Shown: piece by piece, positions 28,302-37,986 of the stretch
Layout: each line of letters begins with the position of its first letter
Numbering within the stretch: position 1 is the first letter of the stretch
Position numbers and translations under genes: made by a program
The notes under the pieces: generated by a model
What the model was told of the DNA's origin: nothing
The model's input: the letters and a program-made list of their open reading frames with translations, nothing else
Databases searched by the model: none
Source of the DNA: Phycisphaerae bacterium RAS2
Lineage (GTDB): Bacteria > Planctomycetota > Phycisphaerae > UBA1845 > UTPLA1
Reading direction: 5' to 3'
NCBI GenBank assembly: GCA_007753915.1
Contig: CP036352.1
Span: 2,666,001-2,730,000, forward strand
Length of the DNA stretch: 64,000 nucleotides

Positions 28302-28660
28302 ACATCCCCCTGTTCGCCTAGACGGCCGGCCGGTACATCACGGCCCACCGTGCCCCGTTGTGTGATCCCCCTCTTGACCTGTCCGGCGTGCGAGACCCGC
28401 CCCCCACAGGAAGAGTTGCTACTCGATACTATTCACCAGGAATTTCGGCTGTCAAAGGAATTTGCGATTGTTTCGCGAGAAACTTGAGAAATGGGCCGCC
28501 AAATGTGGACGGCCCCAAAAAGACATCGTGATGAATGCCGCGAGGTCGGATCATTCGAGGTGATCGGTCCGAAACGCGCGAGAGAGATGGGCGCAAAAAA
28601 AAAGGACCGCCCCGAGCGGGACGGTCCTTTGAGGTTACAACTGCATCTTTGCGGACGTTC
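28302..28660. other. Intergenic region upstream of PEP-CTERM paralog 1
   Basis: 359 bp, no gene. It contains the terminator at 28595-28630 and an inverted repeat GTTTCGCGAGAAAC at 28470-28483 about 170 bp upstream of the paralog 1 start, a possible operator. Confidence 0.5.
28595..28630 (-). terminator. Intrinsic terminator of PEP-CTERM gene 2
   Basis: Hairpin AAAGGACCG...CGGTCCTTT with an A run at 28595-28603 (T run on the minus strand), directly after the gene ending at 28661. Confidence 0.85.
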
Positions 28661-29368
28661 TTAGCGTCGGCTGCGGCGAATCAGGCCAACCAGGCCCAGT
28701 CCGAGAAGCGAAAGGGTGGAAGGCTCCGGAACATAGTCGTATGTCACCTTCACTGTCACCGACAGCCGGGGATTTTCGACTTCAAGGGTCCACGCATCGG
28801 GGGCCTGGCCCTGAAACTGAAGGTCCTGGCTCATCAGGGTCGCTTCAACGTCGAAGTTCACCAGACCTGGGCCCGGCGTTGCGTACAGGACCGTCGCAGG
28901 ATTCGACGAATGCGCGAGCAACGGACCATACCCAATCGTGCCGAAATCGACACCATCCGGACCGGACGGATCAAAGACCACCAAGTCGCCATCATCCGCC
29001 GAAAGATTCACGAATGCGGTCGACGTCACATTGTTCCCACCAGCCACAACGCCGGGGCCGGTTGCCGCGAACGTGCGGAACATTCGACCGCGTACGACGG
29101 CCGGGCGGAACGGATCATCGTTGTCCGCGGCCATCTCGACAGAACCCTGGTGAAAAATCTCAACAAGGACGCTGTTCAGCGTGAGGGTTCCGCCCTGCGT
29201 ATCGAAGGACGGAAGCTGAATCTGCATCATGTTGTTCGGCGGCAGGTCGGTGACGAACTCCACTTTGTCCTGAAAGCTGATCGTGTCAGCATTCGCCGAA
29301 AGCGAAAATGTCGCGCTCAAGAGAGCAATTGCGACGACGGGTACGAGACTGAACTTCTTCACTTCCAT
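28661..29368 (-). CDS. PEP-CTERM protein, choice-of-anchor E-like, paralog 2
   Basis: 235 residues. Signal peptide (VAIALLSATFSLSANADT), body FDTQGGTLTLNSVLVEIFHQ and MSQDLQFQGQAPDAW, and C-terminal VPEPSTLSLLGLGLVGLI + RRSRR. Start is ambiguous: ATG 29368 abuts a GGGAGG, whereas GTG 29362 has GGAGG at six bases and would also leave a good signal peptide. Same architecture as paralogs 1 and 3. Confidence 0.85.
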   Translation of the reverse strand: MEVKKFSLVPVVAIALLSATFSLSANADTISFQDKVEFVTDLPPNNMMQIQLPSFDTQGGTLTLNSVLVEIFHQGSVEMAADNDDPFRPAVVRGRMFRTFAATGPGVVAGGNNVTSTAFVNLSADDGDLVVFDPSGPDGVDFGTIGYGPLLAHSSNPATVLYATPGPGLVNFDVEATLMSQDLQFQGQAPDAWTLEVENPRLSVTVKVTYDYVPEPSTLSLLGLGLVGLIRRSRR

Positions 29369-29596
29369 CCTCCCAGAAGACCTTCGCATGCCTGTGCGAG
29401 AGTCAGGCAACCCGCCCATCAGTGGGCAGGTGCATTCGGTCCTTCAGGAGAAAGAGTATCAGAAATAGGATTGGATGTCAATAGGCAGGCCGCGCGCGAA
29501 GCGCGGATCCCCGCTGGCCCATGCCATGAGGGGGCAATCCGGCAGCTGCATTCTCAATTTCGCCATAAGCCGTTTCAGAGAAACGACTTAAAAACT

Positions 29597-30295
29597 CTAC
29601 CGCGGCAGCCTTCGCCGTCGAACCAGCATAGCACCCGCACCCAGCGCCAAGAAACTTAGGCTTGCCGGCTCGGGGACATACTCGTACGTGACCTTCACAA
29701 CGACCGTCAACGACGGATTCTGAACGTCCAACTGCCACGCATCGGGCGGCGTTACAAATTGCAAGTCCTGCGACATCAGCAGCGGCGTCACAAAGAAATC
29801 AACCGTGCCAGTGTCGGTGTACGGCCCGAAAGCCGGGTTGTGCGAGCTTGCAAGCAACGGGCCGTAGCTAAGCGTGCCGAAGTCAACACCATCCGGTCCA
29901 GTTGGATCAAAGTTAAAGGGATTTCCACCGTCGGTATCGTCCCCCAGAAGATTCACAAACGGAGTCTGCGTGATCTGGTTACCGCCGGATACCACACCGG
30001 GGCCGGTCAACGACCATTGTCGAAACATTCGACCGCTTACCGTTGCGCCCTGAAAGGGATCGTCGTTGTCGGCCTTCAACTCGACCGATGCAAAGTGCGA
30101 TACCTCGACCAGGACGTTCGTCAGTGTGAGCGTGTTGCCCAGCGTATCGAACGCCGGCAGCGTGACCGTGCCCGTCGGTTGCAAGTCGCTGACGAACTTG
30201 ATCTCGTCCATGAAGCTGATCGAGTCGGCCGACGCAGGCGACGCGATGGTCGCGAGCAGCCCGCACGCGACGACTGTTGTCAAGATTCCTTTCAT
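29597..30295 (-). CDS. PEP-CTERM protein, choice-of-anchor E-like, paralog 3
   Basis: 232 residues. Signal peptide (GLLATIASPASADS), body FDTLGNTLTLTNVLVEVSHF and MSQDLQFVTPPDAWQLDVQ, and C-terminal VPEPASLSFLALGAGAMLV + RRRR. Closest to paralog 1 in the first half. Start ATG 30295 has GGAG seven bases upstream; the frame extends to 30529 without support. Upstream 294 bp hold no gene. Confidence 0.85.
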   Translation of the reverse strand: MKGILTTVVACGLLATIASPASADSISFMDEIKFVSDLQPTGTVTLPAFDTLGNTLTLTNVLVEVSHFASVELKADNDDPFQGATVSGRMFRQWSLTGPGVVSGGNQITQTPFVNLLGDDTDGGNPFNFDPTGPDGVDFGTLSYGPLLASSHNPAFGPYTDTGTVDFFVTPLLMSQDLQFVTPPDAWQLDVQNPSLTVVVKVTYEYVPEPASLSFLALGAGAMLVRRRRLPR

Positions 30296-30589
30296 CCTCC
30301 GACTCCTTTTCCGTTTTACTGCATTGACTCTGCGAACACGCACTTTCGCTGGGAAAGCACGCGGGAGTTGTGCTTCGTTCCGGTGCGGATCGCCCACGGC
30401 GAACCATTCACCGCCGTCGAGTATATCCGACAACGACTGTCCGTGTAAAGGAAAATCGCAAACCAAATCGTCCGCTAAACGGGAATTTATCGTGCAAACA
30501 CGCACATTTCCGGCGGTCCATTTCGCCAAATGACAAGCGTATAATATCGGAAGTAAAACCCTTTAGTATATCCGGACCGCGACGTCCAA

Positions 30590-32932
30590 TCAATCCGCCA
30601 AAAAAGCGAGCGCCTGGTCCGTGCGGCCGTCCATCACCACGCGCACATGGCGCCCGCCCGCGGCAACCGACACGTCGATCAATCGCACCACGTCTCCCAT
30701 TTCTCCCTCGCCCGGCAGGATACTCGAAAGTTGATTGTCCGACCCGCTCAAGAACGTCTCGTTGAACCGATTGCGCCGATCGTCCGGATACAAGGGCAGG
30801 TACGCAATGCCGGCCTCCACGAGATCTTGAAAGAAATGCGTCCCGAACGAGACCTCCGGCACGTAGCCATCGCGCTCCCGCGCCACCTCAATGAGCATCT
30901 TCGAGCGATTGATGTCCGCATAGCTCACCGGCACGCCCAGTCGCTTGTCATTGCTGCCCCACCGGCCCGGACCGATCAGGATGAACCGCCGGTCGCGCAG
31001 CCTCTCATTCAGCGCCCCGATGACCCGCGCCACGTGCACCCGCTTCTCGTTCGAATCCAGACGATCGTAGTCCCTCGGGTCCACGTAGATCACGTACTCA
31101 ATCCCGTCCACGATTCCCGATCGCACAAACCGGTTGGCGCTGAAAATCGTCCGCTCCTCCGGCACATCCGCCGGGATCGTGACCTCCTCCATCTCCGCCA
31201 ACTGGCTCAATGTTCGACATTGGAGGAGATACAGTCTCTCCCCATCGTGCGCAAACTCCACGTCCACCGGCACGCCGTACGCCAGCTCCAGCCGACGAAG
31301 CAGGCCGCGCATCTGCTCCGAAAACACCCCCTCGCTCATCAACTTGTCGAACGTCACGACCAATTGCGACGCCGGGGTGTCGATGTAGGTCCCCGTCGGC
31401 GGAACGAGCATTCCGTCCTGCGAGATCGACACAATTCGATCCAGCAGCCCGAACTTCCCCTCCTGCCGATAGACATCCTCAAACGAAACCGATTCCAGGC
31501 GATTCTTCGACAGGTTGATCACGTCGATCGTTCGCTGCGATCGCCGCGTGATTTCGGGAATGGATGACTCGTGCCGAAGCGTCGGCATCCCCAGCGCCAC
31601 CATTCGCGGAAACTCCGATGCCACCCGATCCACCGCACGCGTCCCCAGCCCCATCACGATCCGCATCAAGCCGTCCTCTCGGCGAATCCGCGGGCTCCAC
31701 CGATACTCGTTCCGACTGAACGCCACGCCTGCAAACGCCGGCGCGAAATACGGCCCGAAACGCTGCCCCACCACCTTCTGGATCAGGACCGCCATGTCTT
31801 CTTCGTAGTCCAGCAGATCATGCTCCCGCCGATAGAGCAACGGGTCCGGCCCCAGCGCGCTGGCGAACACCTCGGCAATCGCGCCCAGCAACGCCGCGAG
31901 CCGCTTTTCCAGCGACCCCTGATTGCCCAGAAAGAAACTCGCATACTTGCCTGAAAACGCCGTGCCGAAGCGGTCTTCGAGCAGGCTGCTGGACCGAACG
32001 ATCACCGGATGATGGCCGATCTCTTCCAACAGGCGCCGCAACTGTTCCACCACGCGTACCGGGAACTTCCCATTGCGAAACACCTGTTTGATCAGGCGAT
32101 AGTCCTTGCGGATCTCCTCCGCAGTCTTGTATTTCTGGTTCTGGTACTCGCCCAGGTCGTTTAGCTTGATGAAGTCCTCGATCACGTCGGACCGCAGGTA
32201 ATACGATTCCGGGATGGCGATGCCCGCGCAATCCGCGACCGCCTGCTGAATCCGCGCATCTTTCTCCCGCTCGCGCCCGGACGGCTCCGGGCCGCGCGTC
32301 AGGATGCGATGGGCGAGGAACATTCCGGCCGCCTTGCCGCCGATCCGCCCCATGCCGGCTTCGTCGCCAATGAGTCGCGGCACGATCTCGCCGAAATCGC
32401 GAATACGCAGGTGCCACTTGGCGATGCCGATGAACTCAAGCTGATCGCTGATGAGATGGCGGATCAGCCCCACGCGAATCCCCATTGCCTCGTCGGGCTG
32501 AAGATGTGACTCCCCTTCGGGCAGGGCACAGAATCGTCGCACGGCGTCGGACAGCAATCGGAACGACACGGCGGACAACGACACGATCGCGCGAAGTTTG
32601 TCGGCTTCCTCGCGCTTGAGCGCGAGATTCACCAGATCGTCTATTTCCCGTGCCGACAGGTGCTGCCCGGCATACCAGCGCGTGAGGCGATTGACCGCCG
32701 TGCGCTCCGCTTCGTCGCCGCGCGGCGCCTCGGCGACATTGGGGTTCCCGGTGCCCGATTCGACCTGCTCTCCGCGGGCCTTCTCATACATCTCGTCGAT
32801 GGAGATTGCGCCCTTCTCGTGAAGCGCCACCTGCAACTGGCGGATGATCCGGTCCAGGAGATGCGGGTATCGCGCAAGATACCCATCGAGCACCGACGAC
32901 GACTCGACCGTGTTGTCCGCGTCAGGATTCAT
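30590..32932 (-). CDS. PEP/pyruvate-binding (PpsA N-domain-like) protein lacking the other domains
   Basis: 780 residues. After an about 200-residue N-terminal region comes the PPDK/PEP-synthase ATP-grasp-type domain: GRIGGKAAGMFLA, VIVRSSSLLEDRFGTAFSGK, MAVLIQKVVGQRFG, YLLQCRTLSQL. The phosphohistidine swivel domain and the PEP-utilising TIM barrel are absent. The C-terminal region (ILIGPGRWGSNDKRLGVPVSY) is conserved in such stand-alone proteins. It may phosphorylate or bind nucleotide in a signalling or carbon-control role; unknown. ATG 32932 chosen over TTG 32965; no clear ribosome-binding site for either. Confidence 0.78.
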   Translation of the reverse strand: MNPDADNTVESSSVLDGYLARYPHLLDRIIRQLQVALHEKGAISIDEMYEKARGEQVESGTGNPNVAEAPRGDEAERTAVNRLTRWYAGQHLSAREIDDLVNLALKREEADKLRAIVSLSAVSFRLLSDAVRRFCALPEGESHLQPDEAMGIRVGLIRHLISDQLEFIGIAKWHLRIRDFGEIVPRLIGDEAGMGRIGGKAAGMFLAHRILTRGPEPSGREREKDARIQQAVADCAGIAIPESYYLRSDVIEDFIKLNDLGEYQNQKYKTAEEIRKDYRLIKQVFRNGKFPVRVVEQLRRLLEEIGHHPVIVRSSSLLEDRFGTAFSGKYASFFLGNQGSLEKRLAALLGAIAEVFASALGPDPLLYRREHDLLDYEEDMAVLIQKVVGQRFGPYFAPAFAGVAFSRNEYRWSPRIRREDGLMRIVMGLGTRAVDRVASEFPRMVALGMPTLRHESSIPEITRRSQRTIDVINLSKNRLESVSFEDVYRQEGKFGLLDRIVSISQDGMLVPPTGTYIDTPASQLVVTFDKLMSEGVFSEQMRGLLRRLELAYGVPVDVEFAHDGERLYLLQCRTLSQLAEMEEVTIPADVPEERTIFSANRFVRSGIVDGIEYVIYVDPRDYDRLDSNEKRVHVARVIGALNERLRDRRFILIGPGRWGSNDKRLGVPVSYADINRSKMLIEVARERDGYVPEVSFGTHFFQDLVEAGIAYLPLYPDDRRNRFNETFLSGSDNQLSSILPGEGEMGDVVRLIDVSVAAGGRHVRVVMDGRTDQALAFLAD

Positions 32933-33340
32933 GGCGTGCGGGAATTCCTTTGCGGCCGATTTCAAATGAAGGTGAAGTTAGCCGACGCGCCGTCTTCCCG
33001 TCATTCATTTCGTCGGGGCGATTCGCATGCCATCCTACCGGCTTCGCGTCCCGTTCACTCGTCCGGCGCCTTGAGGCCGAGAGAGCCGTCTAATCGGCGA
33101 ATCGCAGAGATGGACCATCCCCGAGAACGCGGCCCGCTCATAACTCTAGGCATTATAGCCTGTTACAGCAGGCCAACCAACCGGTTTCCCTCCCCTTTGC
33201 GTTTCAGCCGATAGTCACTTAGACTATTCCGCGTTCGATGGACGAGCATGGATGGCCGTTCTCTGGGTCGCCCCGAGGGGGCATGACCGGCTGTATCCGT
33301 CTCGCCATCGAGCGCACAGACAGGAGTGATTGGCCGTCAC
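32933..33340. other. Divergent intergenic region, PPDK-like gene to rpsU
   Basis: 408 bp. Contains a candidate rpsU promoter at 33197-33225. Otherwise nothing recognisable; small ORFs here lack family character. Confidence 0.4.
33197..33225 (+). promoter_or_regulatory. Candidate promoter for rpsU
   Basis: TTGCGT, 17-bp spacer, TAGACT, about 115 bp before rpsU. Pattern match only. Confidence 0.3.
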
Positions 33341-33538
33341 ATGATCAAAGTTCGACCCCGCCCCAACGAGCCGGTACAGCAATTGATGCGTCGCCTGAAG
33401 AAGCTTTGCGAGCGCGAGGGAGTCTTGCGCGAGATGAAGCGGACGGCCTATTACGAGAAGCCTTCGGATCGCAACCGGCGCAACCTGCGCAAGGCCAAGC
33501 GCCGCGTGCAGAAGTTCGGCGAAGTTCCGGCTCGCTGA
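33341..33538 (+). CDS. rpsU: 30S ribosomal protein S21
   Basis: 65 residues: MIKVRPRPNEPVQQLMRRLK followed by a basic C-terminus (RNRRNLRKAKRRVQKF), matching bS21 in length and sequence. ATG 33341 fits the family N-terminus; a GTG at 33326 would add five residues. GGAG at 33323 is 14 bases away, rather distant. Located alone, convergent with the methyltransferase gene. Confidence 0.92.
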   Translation: MIKVRPRPNEPVQQLMRRLKKLCEREGVLREMKRTAYYEKPSDRNRRNLRKAKRRVQKFGEVPAR

Positions 33539-33675
33539 TGTTCAAGTCCACCAATTTGTCTATTTAATTCCGTGAGGTTTCATCGCGCTGTTTTCGCGCG
33601 CCGTTCGGGCAGCGGGATCGCGCTCGTTCCTCGCGCCAGGGGTTGCGGGAGCCGCCACGAATACGGCAACGGCAA

Positions 33676-33699
33676 GGTGGGCAGTGCCCACCCTACGGG
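33676..33699 (+). repeat. Stem-loop repeat ending CACCCTACGG, copy 2
   Basis: GGTGGGCAGTGCCCACC followed by CTACGG, between rpsU and the methyltransferase gene; same pattern as 7541 and 50808. Confidence 0.5.
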
Positions 33700-33795
33700 A
33701 TGCAAGGCAACGGGGAGTAGTCACTCTATGGGAAGTACGGCAGCATCACGAAGGCTACCGTCATCATGAATCAATGTGAATGTCCACGGCGCGGC

Positions 33796-34455
33796 CTAAG
33801 CCGAGCGCGAAAGGTGCTGGCGGGGGCGCGAGCAGTAGTAGACGCCGCCGGGCGGGACGTTCATCCAGACCATGCGATAGTTCACATTGTCAAACAGGCG
33901 GTGATAGAAACCCTTGAACAGCACCGGGGCCACGGTGATCTGAATGAACATGCCGTTGGGGGTCAGCGATTCGCGCAGCCACTGCCACAGCCGCACGGCC
34001 GCTCGCTTCGGCAAACTGGGCGTAGGCAGGCCGCTTAACACGTAGTCCACCTTCTGAATTCCGAGCTTGGCCAGCGGCTCGCGCACGCGCGTCGCGTCGC
34101 ACTGCAGCAGGTTCGCTTCGGGGAAACGCCGGCGCAACACCTCGCAGAAATCGCCATCGTTCTCGACCGCCACGAATCGATGGTGCGGCCGCATGTTCTC
34201 CAGGATCTCCTGCGTCACCGGGCCGGTGCCCGCGCCGAGTTCAACAATTGTTGCGGGCTTGCTCCAGTCAATCGGCCGAAGAACGCCGGCCACCAGCGAT
34301 GGGCTGGAGGGCACGGCGGATGAGATGGTTCGCCCCTTGGCGAGAAACTTGCGGAAGAACAGGCTGAAGTCAGCGGCCTTGGCACGGCGCTCACCGAGCG
34401 TCGACGCAGCCATTTCGGGTTCGGCGACGTTTGCGTTCAACGGATCGTGGCTCAC
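33796..34455 (-). CDS. SAM-dependent methyltransferase, phospholipid N-methyltransferase (PmtA)-like
   Basis: 219 residues from GTG 34455. Motif I ELGAGTGPVTQEIL, FVAVENDGDF, DYVLSGLPTPSLP (PmtA-type SGLP), and a C-terminal FIQITVAPVLFKGFYHRLF. Resembles the Rhodobacter-type PmtA enzymes that methylate phosphatidylethanolamine, and more distantly KsgA. GTG 34455 has GGAG at five bases; the ATG at 34413 and a TTG at 34533 are alternatives. Confidence 0.75.
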   Translation of the reverse strand: MSHDPLNANVAEPEMAASTLGERRAKAADFSLFFRKFLAKGRTISSAVPSSPSLVAGVLRPIDWSKPATIVELGAGTGPVTQEILENMRPHHRFVAVENDGDFCEVLRRRFPEANLLQCDATRVREPLAKLGIQKVDYVLSGLPTPSLPKRAAVRLWQWLRESLTPNGMFIQITVAPVLFKGFYHRLFDNVNYRMVWMNVPPGGVYYCSRPRQHLSRSA

Positions 34456-34708
34456 ATAAGCTCCGTGAAGAAAAGTAGAGGATGCTGCATGGATGCCGGA
34501 CTTTGCCGGCGGTGCCGCTCCCGGCGAATTCAACAGACTCCGTTCCGCTGTGCGGGGCGATCCGGCGGACCGGCAATCGGCGGCGTTGCGCCGAGACCGA
34601 TCACTGCCTTCAACAACCTACCGCATACGCTACGTTCGCGTTCGTTGCACCGCGCCGGTACGAACGCGCCGCGTGTTGTCCTGCAGCGCCGCGCCGGCCG
34701 CCACAGAC

Positions 34709-34782
34709 TGGGCGTTGCAGGACTTGAACCTGCGACCTCCTGCATGTCGAGCAGGCGCTCTAGCCAACTGAGCTAAACGCCC
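34709..34782 (-). tRNA. tRNA-Val(GAC)
   Basis: Reads GGGCGTT ... AACGCCC with discriminator A. Anticodon arm CCTGC-TCGACAT-GCAGG gives GAC; base 33 is C rather than the usual U, which I recall in some bacterial Val(GAC) tRNAs. T-loop GGTTCAAGTCC. CCA is not encoded. Confidence 0.9.
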
Positions 34783-34956
34783 CAGGGCCGCTTCGCGCCA
34801 CCGCGCTACGACCATTCAGGAATGGTTAATGAGAACCCCCCGAATGTCAAGCGTAATGCCCGCAATACGTTGCGCCAGACACGCCCGCCGCCGCTTGACG
34901 CCCTGCGTTTTCGTCCTTATAAACATGGGTCCGATCGGCCCACGAGGCCGACGGTC

Positions 34957-35029
<73 letters not shown>

Positions 35030-35058
35030 GTGCTTCCTACCCAGTCTGGAACGGCTCC

Positions 35059-36243
35059 TTGCCGACCACCCCCGAAAAACTCGGCCTCTGGCTCGTCGGC
35101 GCGTCCGGCAATGTCGCGACGACGGTCGCCGTCGGTCTGGCCGCCATGCACTCGGGGCGCGTTCGACCCATCGGGCTGATTACGGAATCCCCCGCCTGTC
35201 GCGGCCTTCAGCTCGCGCCGTTTGCGTGCATCGTCCTTGGCGGTCATGAAATCGCACGGCGCACGCCGCATCAGACCGCACATGAATTGGCGGACCAGAG
35301 CGGATTATTCGGCACGGAATTGCTTAAGGCCGTCGCGCCGGCGCTGCGTCGATACGGCCGGCAAATCCGTCCTGGCTACGACCCACGCTCCCCAAGACGG
35401 GTATCAGCCGCGAGCGTGATTGCGCGACTTCGCCGGGATATCGACGCATTCAAGTCATCGCAGCGCTTGGCTCGCGTGGTCGTGATTCATGTTGCTTCGG
35501 CCGAGGCGATGCATGACGCACGCAAGTTTCCGCGCGATTGGAGGGCCTTCGAATCGATGCTGAAACGGCGCCGAGCGGCCGCCGTTCCACCGAGTGTGCT
35601 GTACGCGCTCGCGGCGATTGAGGCCGGGGCGGCGTATGTCAATTTTACGCCGGCAGTCGGCGCGGACCTTCCTGCGATTCGGGCGCGGGCGGCGCAGCGC
35701 GGCGCGGCCCTCATGGGGTCGGACGCCAAGACGGGCGAAAGCCTTCTGCGATCCGTGCTCGCACCGATGTTTTCTGATAGATGTCTGGATGTACGAAGCT
35801 GGACCGGCGCCAACCTGCTGGGCAATCGCGACGGCGCAAACCTGTCTGATGCGAAGGTCAAGGTCGCCAAGCTCCGCTCGAAGGACGCCATCCTCGCGTC
35901 GCTGCTTTCACCGCGGCCCGACACACACACGGCCATTGAGTTTGTCGCGTCGCTGCACGACTGGAAGACCGCGTGGAATCACATTCACTTCGCCGGGTTT
36001 CTCGGCACGCCGATGGCGTTGCAGTTTGTTTGGCAGGGGTGTGATTCGATCCTGGCCGCGCCGCTGGTCATCGACCTGGCGCGGCTGGCAGACCTGCACC
36101 TGCGCCGCGGCCGCTCCGGAGTCATGTCGCATCTGGCCGCATTCTTCAAGGCACCAATGGATTCGCGCGACCATCACTTTCACCGGCAAATGGCGGCCCT
36201 GCACGCCTACCTCGACAACGCCCGCGCGGAGGCCCGCCGATGA
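35059..36243 (+). CDS. Myo-inositol-1-phosphate synthase-like cyclase of an ebo-like cluster
   Basis: 394 residues. Gly-rich NAD motif LVGASGNVATTVAVG, FTPAVGADLPAIRARAA, SDAKTGESLL, and SWTGANLLGNRDGANL with the following basic SDAKVKVAKLRSKDA, matching inositol-3-phosphate synthase catalytic segments. The family cyclises glucose-6-phosphate to inositol-3-phosphate. Start inferred as TTG 35059: the frame runs back through tRNA-Lys without another start. Its stop overlaps the next ATG (ATGA). It takes the sugar-phosphate-cyclase place that EboD (dehydroquinate-synthase-like) holds in described ebo operons. Confidence 0.78.
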   Translation: MPTTPEKLGLWLVGASGNVATTVAVGLAAMHSGRVRPIGLITESPACRGLQLAPFACIVLGGHEIARRTPHQTAHELADQSGLFGTELLKAVAPALRRYGRQIRPGYDPRSPRRVSAASVIARLRRDIDAFKSSQRLARVVVIHVASAEAMHDARKFPRDWRAFESMLKRRRAAAVPPSVLYALAAIEAGAAYVNFTPAVGADLPAIRARAAQRGAALMGSDAKTGESLLRSVLAPMFSDRCLDVRSWTGANLLGNRDGANLSDAKVKVAKLRSKDAILASLLSPRPDTHTAIEFVASLHDWKTAWNHIHFAGFLGTPMALQFVWQGCDSILAAPLVIDLARLADLHLRRGRSGVMSHLAAFFKAPMDSRDHHFHRQMAALHAYLDNARAEARR

Positions 36244-37097
36244 CGCCGCGCCTGGCCTACAGCGCGAATGCCTACATGCGCTACGACGTGTTGGAAGCGA
36301 TTCGGCGCATTGCGGAAGTCGGCTACCGTGGAATCGAACTGATGGCCGACGCGCCTCACCTGTGGCCGGCCGAGACCACGCCGCAGACGATCGACGCCGT
36401 GCGCACGGCCCTTGAGCAGCGCGGCCTGACAATCTCCAACATCAACGCCTTCATGATGAATCGCATCGGCGACCCGCGGCAGCCCTATTGGCACCCGAGC
36501 TGGCTGGAGCCGGATCGGAGATACCGACAGGTGCGCATTGATCACACGCTCGCGGCGCTGGCGCTGGCACGCGACCTGGGCTCGCCGCACATCACCACGG
36601 AGCCCGGCGGGCCGAAACCCGACGGCATGACCTGGCGCAGCGCGTTTCAGCTATTTGTCGAGATGCTCAAGCCGGTGGTGGAACGCGCAGAACAACTGGG
36701 CGTGCGGCTGCTGGTCGAACCCGAACCGGGATTGCTGATCGAGCGGTGCGAACAATACCTCGAGCTGGCTGACCGGATTGCCTCGCCAGCCCTGGGATTG
36801 AATTTCGACGTCGGCCACGCATACTGCGTCAAAGAATATCCGGCCGTGTGGATCCCGCGTCTGCGCGAGCACACCGTGCATTACCACCTTGAAGACATCG
36901 CGGCGACGCGCGTACACGAGCACCTGGTTCCCGGCCGCGGCGCGATTGATTTTCCCGCCGTGCTGGCAGCGATCGGACAGGCGTATTTCGACGGCGGCGG
37001 CTGGGCGACCGTCGAATTGTATCCCTACGTGGACGACCCCGACGGCGCGGGCCGCTCGGCGCTAGCATTTCTCCACGACGCGGCGGCGGCCTTATGA
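36240..37097 (+). CDS. Xylose-isomerase-like TIM-barrel protein 1 (sugar phosphate isomerase/epimerase family)
   Basis: 285 residues. AP-endonuclease-2/xylose isomerase-like TIM barrel: ANAYMRYDVLEAIRRIAEVG, ELMADAPHLW, HITTEPGG, RLLVEPEPGLLIE, NFDVGHAYCV, YHLEDIAATRVHEHLVPG, ending VELYPYVDDPDG. Metal ligands (Glu, Asp, His, Glu) of the family appear present. ATG overlaps the stop of the previous gene; TGA overlaps the next ATG. Substrate unknown. Confidence 0.8.
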   Translation: MTPRLAYSANAYMRYDVLEAIRRIAEVGYRGIELMADAPHLWPAETTPQTIDAVRTALEQRGLTISNINAFMMNRIGDPRQPYWHPSWLEPDRRYRQVRIDHTLAALALARDLGSPHITTEPGGPKPDGMTWRSAFQLFVEMLKPVVERAEQLGVRLLVEPEPGLLIERCEQYLELADRIASPALGLNFDVGHAYCVKEYPAVWIPRLREHTVHYHLEDIAATRVHEHLVPGRGAIDFPAVLAAIGQAYFDGGGWATVELYPYVDDPDGAGRSALAFLHDAAAAL

Positions 37098-37972
37098 GCA
37101 AACTGCGAGCCTACGCCGAGCTGGTGCGGCTGCCGAATCTCTTCACGGCGGCAGCCGACGTGTTGGCGGGCTACTGGCTCTACACACGCGAGCTCTCCCC
37201 GACGCCGGTGCTTGCCGCGCTGGCAATTTCATCCGTTTGTCTTTATGCGAGCGCCGTCGCCCTGAACGCCGTTGTGGACGCGGAGCTCGATCGGACCGAA
37301 CGGCCCGGCCGCCCGATCCCTTCGGGCCGATTGACCCTGCACACCGCGCGACGATGCTTCGCATGGCTGGCGCTGCTGGGTCTCGCGTCGGCGGGGGCGG
37401 CATCGATCCTCGCGCAGACACCGGCCTGCATCGCCTTCGCCGGATTGATCTTCTTTGCCGGCGCCTTGTACAACCTTGGCGTCAAACACACCCCGCTCCG
37501 CGCTGCGAACATGGCGACGTGTCGCGGGCTGAATCTCGCCTTGGGCATGTCGGGGCACGCCGCAGTCGCCGGCCTGCCGCTGCTTGCGTTTTTTACATTT
37601 GTCGCTGCACTGACTCATTTCGGTCGCGACGAAGCAGGCGCGTCGTCGCGGAGCCGACTGAACGGCGGCGCCGCCGGCATCCTGATCGCCTTGCTGTTGC
37701 TCGGCTATTTTGCAGCCGAACGCATGATGGTCGATACGGCCGTGTTGGTGCTTTGGCTGGCTCTCGCCATTCACCTCGGCCGCGTCGCGCTACGTGCCGT
37801 CAAACGCCCCGATGCCGCCACCGTGCAATACGCCATGGGTACGTTCATCCTTGCGATCATCCCGTTTGACGCGATCATGGTGTGCGCGGCGCACGGCTGG
37901 CGCGGCGGCGTGCCCTTCGCCGTACTGCTGCTTGGAGCGGTGATCGCCGGGCGCTGGGCGCGACCCACTTGA
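37094..37972 (+). CDS. eboC: UbiA-family prenyltransferase, EboC-like
   Basis: 292 residues, about eight membrane segments. The first Asp-rich motif NAVVDAELDRTERPGRP (NxxxDxxxD) binds polyprenyl diphosphate; the CRGLNLALGMSG segment is typical of EboC/EDB UbiA proteins. The second D-rich motif is weaker. Transfers a prenyl group to an acceptor, probably in the membrane. Overlapping ATGA start with TIM barrel 1 and followed directly by TIM barrel 2. Confidence 0.82.
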   Translation: MSKLRAYAELVRLPNLFTAAADVLAGYWLYTRELSPTPVLAALAISSVCLYASAVALNAVVDAELDRTERPGRPIPSGRLTLHTARRCFAWLALLGLASAGAASILAQTPACIAFAGLIFFAGALYNLGVKHTPLRAANMATCRGLNLALGMSGHAAVAGLPLLAFFTFVAALTHFGRDEAGASSRSRLNGGAAGILIALLLLGYFAAERMMVDTAVLVLWLALAIHLGRVALRAVKRPDAATVQYAMGTFILAIIPFDAIMVCAAHGWRGGVPFAVLLLGAVIAGRWARPT

Positions 37973-37986
37973 CCGCCGCCGAGATC

